64,000 nucleotides of DNA, taken from Timema cristinae (Eukaryota; Arthropoda; Insecta; Phasmatodea; Timematidae). The translations under genes were made by a program, and so were the position numbers. The notes under the pieces were generated by a model. It saw only the letters and a program-made list of their open reading frames with translations, made no database searches and was not told the DNA's origin. Positions 56,265-64,000 of the stretch are shown here, in pieces. The stretch's first letter is position 1, and each line of letters opens with the position of its first letter. The DNA is taken from positions 93,167,906-93,231,905 of the forward strand of contig JBCFYV010000012.1 in NCBI GenBank assembly GCA_039000515.1, in the 5' to 3' direction.

Positions 56265-57530
56265 TATCAATGAATCATCGTTCATACAAACATGCTCTTT
56301 TATTCTTTAAACGCTTAATGTTGCACCTTTTCACACATTCGTCTGTACCACTTTCCCACGTTATAAATGTCCTACCCCTGGCTTTTGATCCATACACTCT
56401 ACCTTCATATATTTGCTTTGTTATTCGATTAAAACTCATCCTCTCAACATTCCCAAACCAACGTAAGATGCCTCTTTCTCATAACCTATTGGATTCCCTT
56501 TTAAAGCACACTCTTTCAGTACCCATTCATTACTGACTCTGTCCATAAGAGTTTTTCCACATGCATTTCTTAGATATATATTCCAACCGCACTCTCCTTG
56601 CTCTTGTGTTTCTCCTGACAAACCCACGCTTCTCATCCATAAAATAATGTTGGCGTCAACAGACTTAAGCCACCATCTTTTCCTCTTTAGATACTACAGG
56701 TTGGCCCATGGAAAAGTAGCCCACCTCCTATATCCAACAGGTGCCTCACTCTGAATTGGAGGAGGTCAATCTCCCTCCACCCATATTTGACATGAATAAT
56801 GAGCCAACAAAGCTTTAGACAAGCAGTTCACTTGCTCATTCTTCATATCACGATATGGGTGGAAGGGGATTGACCTCCTCCAATTCAGAGTGAGGCACCT
56901 GCTGGATATAGGAGGAGGGCTACTTTTCCGTGGGCCACGCTGTACATCACTCTTTGCAATGCACACATACATCCAAATATTCTCCGAAATACATTCACCC
57001 ATCTGCCGACTTCACCATCGATATTCCCATTTTTACAAAGCATTCTGCCCAGATATACATAATTTTTCAGTTGTTTTAACATTCGTCCATTTATACTAAG
57101 CTTAAAATAACTTTTTGGTACGTCCTTATCAAAAACCACCACCTTAGTTTGGGGGACATTTATAAGAAGATCTATTCTGCGTGTCACCACAATCAAACGA
57201 TTTAATGCATTCTGCAAGTCACTTTCATTCTCAGCCATTAATACGGCATCATCTGCATATAGCAGCACTCTCACATTCACGTTCTCCATTTGTATACCAA
57301 CCACAACTTCACAAACATCCCTCATACACGTGTCCTTGACTATATTAAACAACCATGGAGACCTAACACAACCTTGTCTATGATTCTGTTCAATGTCAAA
57401 TCGTTTTCTCAAAGCTCCAGCCACCCTAACGCACTCTTTACTTCCGTCATACACAGCAATATTTGCATTTACTAACCAAGCAACCACACCATACTCTCTC
57501 GGAACATTCCACAACATACTCCAATTCTCA
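56265..57530 (-). pseudogene. LINE reverse transcriptase, truncated and interrupted
   Basis: The minus-strand frame from 57517 down to about 56946 encodes the C-terminal half of a non-LTR reverse transcriptase. It has RQGCVRSPWLFN (about residues 47-58, palm motif), LLYADDAVLMAENESDLQ (about 85-102, with the catalytic YADD), a LINVPQTK segment (about 118-125) and VYLG (154-157). The fingers and first catalytic Asp upstream are missing, as is any endonuclease, so the copy is 5'-truncated near 57530. A 246-bp MITE (56697-56942) interrupts the frame. Beyond it, minus-strand sequence continues the same gene, with LRNACGKTLMDRVSNEWVLK (within 56436-56636) matching the post-RT region of such LINEs. 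Further frameshifts and stops follow to about 56265. No retrotransposition activity is possible. The clade (RTE- or Jockey-like) cannot be fixed by eye. Confidence 0.85.
56695..56944. mobile_element. MITE in RT pseudogene, TA target site
   Basis: The element 56697-56942 begins CAGGTTGGCCCATGGAAAAG TAGCCC. Inverted from the right it reads CAGCGTGGCCCACGGAAAAG TAGCCC. The arms match for about 108 bp (including GGTGCCTCACTCTGAATTGG) around a loop of about 30 bp. TA flanks both ends (56695-56696, 56943-56944), and the CAG/CTG-TA ends are like those of the mariner-like element at 36254. No coding capacity. It inserted after the LINE copy, because it splits the reverse-transcriptase pseudogene. Confidence 0.85.
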
Positions 57531-57654
57531 CATGTTGCTTTACATTATTTGAATGAGGTATTTAACGTGAACATTCTATTACATAATATACTAGAATAAC
57601 TCACTGCACTGGTCAAACGGTCTAAAATAAATAATCACTCTTTTTATAGGTTTG

Positions 57655-57815
57655 ACTACCGATGACTGGGAGATCAGGGTTTGAATCCCAGTTCGGTGCT
57701 ATGAGGTTAAGTTTCCCTAAATGGTTTTCTACTCTCCCTCTATGCAAGTGAGGGGAACCTACTCTAAAGTTCAACCTTCTTCCTCCCTAACATATCATCG
57801 TAGTGGCAGGATCCG
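57655..57815 (+). repeat. SINE B, partial
   Basis: Carries GATCAGGGTTTGAATCCCAG (B-box area), TTTCCCTAAATGGTTTTCTA CTCTCC and AAGTTCAACCTTCTTCCTCC CTAACATATCATCGTAGTGG. The A-box region and terminal hairpin are not recognisable. Confidence 0.65.
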
Positions 57816-57819
57816 GATT

Positions 57820-58238
57820 TTGATTATCTAAAAATGATAAAAAAAATACCTTTAAAATTATTAAAAATCCTAAATTAAACTTCAAATTTTCAAAATAATG
57901 ACCTCAAAATATTAATAAAACTCCTAATAATGATTGCACACGACTAAATCAAACACGAACTTTACAAATGTAAATTACAATGAAATTTTTCTTTTTAAAC
58001 TTAATGCTTGCATTCTGGTAAATATAACATTGCTTTACAAATATATACATAAGGAGTAATAACTATTTTCTTCCAACGAAGCCATCTCCAGACTAGTTGC
58101 AGTGTCTCATGGAATGTGTATTTTACAACTGGACAAGTAAAAAGAATACAAATTTAATTGCCTACATTATTTTTTCATTGAGACAACTGTGATTTTAAAA
58201 TATATATTTGAACACTACTAATGCATTTATAAAATATC
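57820..58238. other. AT-rich spacer
   Basis: No supported feature. Confidence 0.5.
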
Positions 58239-58309
58239 GATAGTATTAGATTGCGTATAACCCGAACGGGTAGTAAGACGCGGTGCTAATAATGATGATA
58301 GTATTAGAT
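58239..58309 (+). repeat. Micro-SINE: 45-bp tail insertion with 13-bp TSD
   Basis: The perfect target duplication GATAGTATTAGAT occurs at 58239-58251 and 58297-58309. Between the copies are only the last 45 bases of the SINE A tail: TGCGTATAACCCGAACGGG TAGTAAGACGCGGTGCTAAT plus AATGAT. This is an extreme 5' truncation of a SINE (or of its partner LINE). Confidence 0.9.
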
Positions 58310-58433
58310 GTCCTATATTAAATCGGCCCCAAACAAAGAGTATATTTACTATACTATTTATGAAAAGTAACTTGACCTTGTTTAAATAAAATACATAATT
58401 TTAATTACTTTCGTAACACCCACTCCAGTGGCC

Positions 58434-58670
58434 GAATGATATAGGCCGGAGCCACTATCATGTTAGACTGGCATTCTGATGACAAAGAGATCGGGTTCGA
58501 ATCCCGGTTGGGTCTACTGAGGGGTTTTGACTAAATGGCTTTCCAAAACCCTCTTTTCAAATTCGGGTACACTTCCTATAAATGTACCCTTCCTAATCTA
58601 TAAAACGATTAGCGTGATTAGTAGTTAAGTGTATAGCCTGAATGGGTAGTAAGACGAAATGCTAATATAT
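58434..58670 (+). repeat. SINE B, near full length
   Basis: The head is GTGGCCGAATGATATAGGCC (A-box area) and GATCGGGTTCGAATCCCGGT (B box). The body is TTTTGACTAAATGGCTTTCC AAAACCC, then GGGTACACTTCCTATAAATG. The tail is TAGCCTGAATGGGTAGTAAG ACGAAATGCTAATATAT. It is one of the clearest class II tRNA-like heads in the window. Confidence 0.85.
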
Positions 58671-58684
58671 ATATACACACGTAC

Positions 58685-58730
58685 TCCATATTACCCTATC
58701 AGGATATATATATTATATATATATATATAT

Positions 58731-58810
<80 letters not shown>

Positions 58811-58840
58811 ATAAAAGGTTGCCTGAAAGGGTAATATGGA
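58685..58840. repeat. (AT)n array inside an inverted repeat
   Basis: TCCATATTACCCTATCAGG (58685-58703) is matched in inverse by CCTGAAAGGGTAATATGGA (58822-58840), 18 of 19 positions. Between them lies about 110 bp of almost pure AT repeat, itself self-complementary. The whole segment can fold into one long hairpin. Confidence 0.85.
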
Positions 58841-58844
58841 TTGA

Positions 58845-59250
58845 GTAAGAAGCGTAGTACAGAAATATTGCTTTTAAAAATATTAATTAGATATAACTTA
58901 ATAAAAAAAATTGTTGGGTAGATGAAACAACGTGAAAGGTTGCCGAGTAAACGGACGTCTATCAACGATATGTTGACCTTGACCAACTGTCCAAATATAT
59001 GGGGCCACAAGAGATGGCGATGTCCCAGCGTTTCCTGTTTTCAGTCGGAAGCGAGTCTGACATTCAGGAAGTACCAACGGAACAAGCACTGTCACTAACT
59101 AGAACCTATAGCCGAATAGAAATTATGAAGGAGCCTTTAAAAAATATTTTAAAACCTAGATTGTATCGTGGGACGACATAACAAAAGCTTTTTATATTTA
59201 GTTTTAAAATTTCCAAAATGTTGCTCACACCTTCTGTCATAAGTGACAGC
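58845..59250. other. Spacer before the palindrome
   Basis: Short overlapping frames at 58898-59181 on both strands have no recognised domain. No gene is supported. Confidence 0.45.
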
Positions 59251-59360
59251 TTCATAGAACATATTAGTTAAATTCATTTTAATTTGGAGTAAGTATGAAT
59301 GAATATTGTAAGGAATGTACTTGGTATAACGAAATTTGTTGGTTGATTGATTGATACACC

Positions 59361-59664
59361 TCTAAGTCAATTGGGTGATCTGGCGGTCTAGGGGTAAGGT
59401 GTCAGACTTCTATGCTGGCGGCCGGGTTCAATCCCCGGTACCGGCAAAGATTTATCTGATTGCCAAACCCTTCCTTCACCTCTGGCAAGACATCTTGTGA
59501 ATGTGGGGAATGCCAGGCCACCACCGTGGTTCGGATTCCACGTTAAACTGTAGGTCCTTCATTTCATCTCACAATCACCCTACCATTACACATTAGCGTA
59601 AGTGCGTATAACCCGAACGGGTAGTAAGACGCGGTGCTAATAATAATAATAATCTAAGTCAATT
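59361..59664 (+). repeat. SINE A in palindrome left arm, 12-bp TSD
   Basis: The target duplication TCTAAGTCAATT lies at 59361-59372 and 59653-59664. It is a full-length copy. The head is GATCTGGCGGTCTAGGGGTA and CGGCCGGGTTCAATCCCCGG. The body has CCAAACCCTTCCTTCACCTC. The tail is AACCCGAACGGGTAGTAAGA CGCGGTGCTAATAATAAT. The right arm of the palindrome has the uninterrupted site (CTAAGTCAATT inverse, about 61547-61558), which proves the insertion boundaries. Confidence 0.95.
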
Positions 59665-59746
59665 AACAATACAAGTTATGGAAAAAAGGGGATGGTTAAA
59701 AATATGGGAGATTATTAGAACATTATAAGATATAGACTAAGTCAAT

Positions 59747-59920
59747 TAACAGTATATAAAGATGCCAGGCCTCCACCGTGGTTCGGATTCCACGTTAAAT
59801 TGTAGGTCCTTCATTTCATCTCACAATCACCCTACCATTACACATTAGCGTAAGTGCGTATAACCCGAATGGGTAGTAAGACGCGGTGCTAATAATAATA
59901 ATAATAATAATAACAGTATA
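59747..59920 (+). repeat. SINE A, 5'-truncated, in palindrome left arm
   Basis: The target duplication TAACAGTATA lies at 59747-59756 and 59911-59920. The insert starts near GATGCCAGGCCTCCACCGTG (mid-body) and ends with AACCCGAATGGGTAGTAAGA CGCGGTGCTAAT and about nine AAT units. The right arm (about 61442-61473) has the corresponding empty site. Confidence 0.9.
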
Positions 59921-61629
59921 AATTTATGGAAGTGATAAAGCATAAATTAGTCAGGGATAAGAATTAATATGTCTGGAATGTATTCACTTATAAATAAATA
60001 AATTATTTTCCTAAGAATCACCTAGAATCGGTTCAAGGGTAATTTGAATTTACGAAAAAAAAAAAAAAGTTGAATAAGATTTCATAAAGAAATTATTTAT
60101 TAGAAAAATATTTGTAATTTTTTTTAAAGCAGAAATTGTAAACATTTGATGATTGAACTGGAGTTGCTATTCAAGTGACAATTACAAGAAAGATCAATTT
60201 AATAGTATCTAGGAAACAGTCAATAAGGGCATTTTTGCAGTTACAAACAATTGATAGATTAATAAAAGGTGATTAATGATAAGTTGGCAAAGTGATTAAT
60301 TACATGAATGATCAATTGTATACTTCTAGTAAATATATAACAAAGGTTATTTATTAAAAAATTCAACCATATTAAAGTTGAAATAGATATAAAACATGTT
60401 AAAATAGAAATTATAATTTATCTAATAACATAGCATACAAGGTTAAAATATGTTATTGTATAGAGCTTGTTATCATGTCAAGAAGTCAAAAACTTGTGTT
60501 AACAAGGAGATAATTAATTACAAAGTTGTTGATTATCAGAAGTGTTGTCCATCAAACAATAAGGTTTTAATAAATTTGATATCAGTTTATTAAATATAAA
60601 ATATTGGATGTAATAAGAAGTGTGGACAGAAAATTACTTATAATATTACTTGAATGGTGTATTAAGGGAGTGGAATCAAAATAACAGTTAAGGAATGCTT
60701 CTTTAATACACCATTCAAGTAATATTATAAGTAATTTTCCGTTTACACTTCTGATTACATCCAATATCTTATAATTAATTATATTAATTTATAATAACCA
60801 ACATGTTAAAACCTTATTGATTGATGGACAACACTTCTGCTAATCAACAACTTTGTAATTAATTATCTCCTTGTTAACACAAGTTTTTGACTTCTTGACA
60901 TGATAACAAGCTCTAGATAACATATTTTAACCTTGTATGCTATGTTATTAGATAAATTATAATTTCTATTCTAACATATTTTATATCCATTTCAACTTTA
61001 ATATGGTTGAATTTTTTAATAAATAACCTTTGTTACATATTTACTAGATGTATAAAATTGATCATTCATGTAATTATTCACTTTGCCAACTTATCATTAA
61101 TCACCTTTTATTAATCTATCAATTGTTTGTAACCACAAAAATGCCCTTATTGAATGTTTCCTAGATACTATTAAATTGATCTTTCTTGTAATTGTCACTT
61201 GAATAGCAACTCCAGTTCAATCATTAAATGTTTACAATTTCTGCTTTAAAAAAATTATAAATATTTTTCTAATAATATAATTTCTTGATGAAATCTTATT
61301 CTTCTTTTTTTCTTTTTTTTTTTTCGTAAATTCATATTACTCTTGAACCGATTCTAGGGGATTCTTGGGAAAATAGTTTATTTATTTATTTATTTATAAA
61401 TTTATAAATTCCTGACTTAATTTTTATCCCTTAATAATTCACTTCCATCAATTTATATTGTGAATTGACTTAGCTTATATCTTTTTAGTTTCTAATAATC
61501 TCCCTTTTGTTTAACCATCACCTTTTTACCATAAATTGTATTGTTAATTGACTTAGTGGTGTATCAATCAATCAACCAACCAACCAATATCGTTCTACCA
61601 ATTACGTTCCTTACTATATTCATTCATAG

Positions 61630-62086
61630 AACATGTCTTGGCCTATGAACATATGAGAGACAATATATTAACTTTACAAGTTTTGAGATTTTTTTTTGTA
61701 CCATGCTAATATTCAAAAATTCATATTTCTGTCACGTTCTTAAATGAAAATTCCTAGGCCAAGTGGTCAAACATACTTGTTTAAGCATGCAAACTACCTT
61801 TTAAGCTCTTAAATTTAGTGATGACCTCTCAAATCACAACCTCGAAATCGATAGGCTGTTTAATAAAATCATTTATAGACTTATATTTTAAAAATTCCAG
61901 CTTATTTGAAAATTTTATAATACAATATATTATAAATCGAGCATAGAAATTCGGGTATAAGTTTTTCAACATTCTAAGGCATTTCTAATAAATAAGCCAA
62001 ATAACATGTAACACTAGACATGCAGATAACTCCTATGGACACAAATCTTCAAAAAACCAAATATTTAGGAATTTTCAAAATTGATA

Positions 62087-62124
<38 letters not shown>

Positions 62125-64000
62125 AAAAATACATAGAGAGATTTATGAAAGGCATAAAGTTTTTTTTAGGTATCACAACTATACCCAAACTCCAACCCAG
62201 AGCAAAAAAGACTTCGTAACACTATTATGACACCCGACAAATCGATTACACATTCCTAATCTGTGTTTCGGTACGTATGCCACCACATAAACACTAGGCA
62301 ATAAAGCGAAAATGCCAATAATTTATGGTAAGGTCGTGGCAATGTTTTCTGCAATGGGCTTGGTCATCAATCGGCACGGAGGGGGGGGGGGATATTTACG
62401 CCCCCGTGGTTTGGGAATCCCTCTACATTATAAAAAATCCACCCAATATAACTCCATCCCTCTCCCTTTCAAAACACTCTATAAACTTAATTTTATTTCA
62501 CAACACTTTGCAATCACTTGCGACTCCATCTATACTTAGTTAGAACTGCGAATAAAAGTTTTTTATCGTTTCCATTTAGACAAAACACTTCTGGATTAAC
62601 ACATTTTAGAGCCTATGAGTTTAATCTTATATCCGTTAAAACTCATACATCTCAAAATAATCTAGTGATACACCAAAGGGTTAAAAACGCGACAATGTCA
62701 GCCCACCTCCCCCCCCCCCCCCACACTTTTTCCAGAACCTAAATAATATTAATAAAAACTTAAATCATAAGAAGTAAAACTAATATATAGATCACATAAT
62801 ATGTGCAATTGCATAGGATGCATCTTAAGATAAGGTAGATCCTGACGAATAAGGATTAAAACAAAAAGAGTCCTCTCTTCAACCGATGGGTACTTTTTGA
62901 GTTACTGGTAGTAAACAAACAAACAAACAAACAAACAGAATGTACAAGCCAGATTTAGAGTTTTGTTAAACTTATGGATACCTACTAACTAAATTTACCT
63001 ATGAAAATACGACTATAACAATATACCTCAGCCCGGACATATAGATATTTACTAATTGGACAACAAGAGGAGATCGTGTACAAAATATAACCAGAACCCA
63101 CTTTCTTCGGCCTTTTAGAATCGAACTTTGGTCCTATAGACATGTGAGCCAGACTCTCAAAGCCACGGGGACCAGGGACACCCTTAAGGTTGTGCAAACG
63201 GTGTAACCACACGGGGCCCCACGATTTAGGGGGCCCATCGCTGACCTAGGTGACAAAGAGGAAAAACAAGTTGGGGTGGGGATTTTTTATTTTTGTTTGC
63301 ATGCTCGTACAGTAGGTGAGAAAGAAAATATTTTTAGAGTGTGAAAATAAATGAAAACATAAACATGTGGTTTGATTTATTGAACTAGTGAAGTGAGTTC
63401 TACGTTTTAATTCTACCGATTTGCATTTGTCTCTCTGACTATCTATGGCGGATAGCTTTTAAACGCATAAACTGATTAAATCCGAACCCGGCATAGTTGA
63501 TTATTATACCCTCATACAGATTTAGTTCACTGGGGAAGAAATTAGGGCCAAGGGTTGGGGATAAATCAATCCTTGAATGTACAAAAACATTATTTCTAGC
63601 ATTAATTATTACATGTATTTATCTTTTAGGGAATTTTCTGATAGCTAATACAGCTGAAATTTGGTATATACTGTAGGTAAAAACTACTGTAATAATAGAC
63701 CAACTAAACAGAAATTAATTATTATTTTTGTTTTTGGGTGGAGGGGGGAGATGGGGAAGATAGCTGGGGGAGGGGGGCCCGCAAATGAAGTTTGACCAGG
63801 GCATCACGTCTGCTAAAGGCAGACCTGATGGGGACTGGTATAGTACATAAGTAAAGGACAAAAAAAAAGTGTGCATGAACCTTAAAAGTCTACTATGAAA
63901 GGAAAGGGAAATGATAAGATTTAAAGAACCCACGCAAAATGCGACCCACGAAATATCGCTACGAATGTACGTACGACTGCCGGATGAAGGGGCCCCTTCT
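61630..64000. other. AT-rich spacer with simple repeats
   Basis: No gene or RNA is supported. Simple repeats are (TA)n at about 62087-62120, a G run near 62369-62380, a C run near 62709-62723 and (AAAC)n at about 62917-62938. GGGGCCCCACGATTTAGGGG GCCC near 63210-63238 and GGGGGGCCCGCAAATGAAGT near 63774 are GGCCC-rich patches that might be hAT subterminal relics, without recognisable ends. Overlapping frames at 62312-62742 are artefacts of mixed simple sequence. Confidence 0.45.

Larger units (their letters stand above)
59294..61628. repeat. Large palindrome, ~0.93-kb arms
   Basis: The left arm (59294-60665) and right arm (60703-61628) are inverted copies around a spacer of about 36 bp. Matching landmarks run the full length: TATGAATGAATATTGTAAGG at the left edge against the inverse of ATTCATTCATA at the right edge, TTGATTGATACACC, TAGAATCGGTTCAAGGGTAA, AGAAGTGTTGTCCATCAAAC and TTGAATGGTGTATTAA at the centre. 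Once the two SINE-A insertions in the left arm are discounted, both arms are about 925 bp. Agreement is high, with scattered substitutions and small indels. TTCATAGAACAT occurs just outside the left arm (59251-59262) and at the right edge (61623-61634), a possible relic of the insertion or duplication event. No coding sequence is seen. Confidence 0.92.

Overview
This window looks like animal nuclear DNA. It is strongly AT-rich, has no operons or ribosome-binding sites, no tRNA or rRNA gene I would accept, and almost no coding sequence. It is packed with tRNA-derived SINEs ending in TAA/ATT repeats, short inverted-repeat DNA transposons (MITEs), hAT- and mariner-type remnants, a decayed LINE reverse transcriptase, minisatellites and microsatellites. 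The style of the reverse transcriptase, the mariner-type transposase tail (WGYLK, IFERVRQ) and the interspersed repeat carrying GCCCGCGGCTTTGCTCGCG suggest an arthropod, perhaps an insect. That is inference from family resemblance, not a proven identification. No intact protein-coding host gene could be supported.

Layout. 0-13 kb: AT-rich spacer with SINE-B copies (3.7, 4.1, 5.8-6.3, 7.5 kb), a SINE-A tail (10.1 kb), a hAT-like element (8.15-8.67 kb) and a small inverted-repeat element (2.93 kb). 12.7-19.6 kb: a dense MITE cluster, a CpG-rich patch, a 58-bp minisatellite, a full SINE-A copy with target-site duplication (16.29-16.67 kb), and a TTAA-type MITE interrupted by a hAT MITE (17.87-18.43 kb). 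19.6-27 kb: mostly unannotatable spacer with a possible LTR or promoter fragment at 24.7-25.0 kb and a pyrimidine tract. 27.1-32 kb: a decayed minisatellite, a long degenerate interspersed repeat, and a 1.5-kb minisatellite built from two distinct 30-bp unit types. 33-42.1 kb: two more TTAA MITEs, a mariner-like element with a broken transposase tail, and SINE A nested inside SINE B. 43.2-45.06 kb: a stretch with promoter-like, splice-acceptor-like and polyadenylation-like signals, the best candidate for a transcribed locus. 45.9-46.9 kb: a second 30-bp minisatellite between two SINE-B copies. 48.7-53.7 kb: further copies of the GCCCGCGG repeat and hAT elements. 55.4-57.5 kb: a hAT element with perfect 8-bp target duplication, and a LINE reverse-transcriptase pseudogene interrupted by a MITE. 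58.2-61.6 kb: a 45-bp micro-SINE, an AT-repeat hairpin, and a large palindrome with about 0.93-kb arms whose left arm has received two SINE-A insertions absent from the right arm.

How it fits together. SINE A (tRNA-Glu-like head) and SINE B (class II, Leu/Ser-like head) have different heads and bodies but the same 3' tail, with the hairpin CCCGAACGGG followed by GTAGTAAGACGCGGTGCTAA and a trinucleotide repeat. They were therefore probably mobilised by the same LINE machinery. Several insertions are nested, so relative ages can be read directly. All coordinates and family groupings were made by eye.
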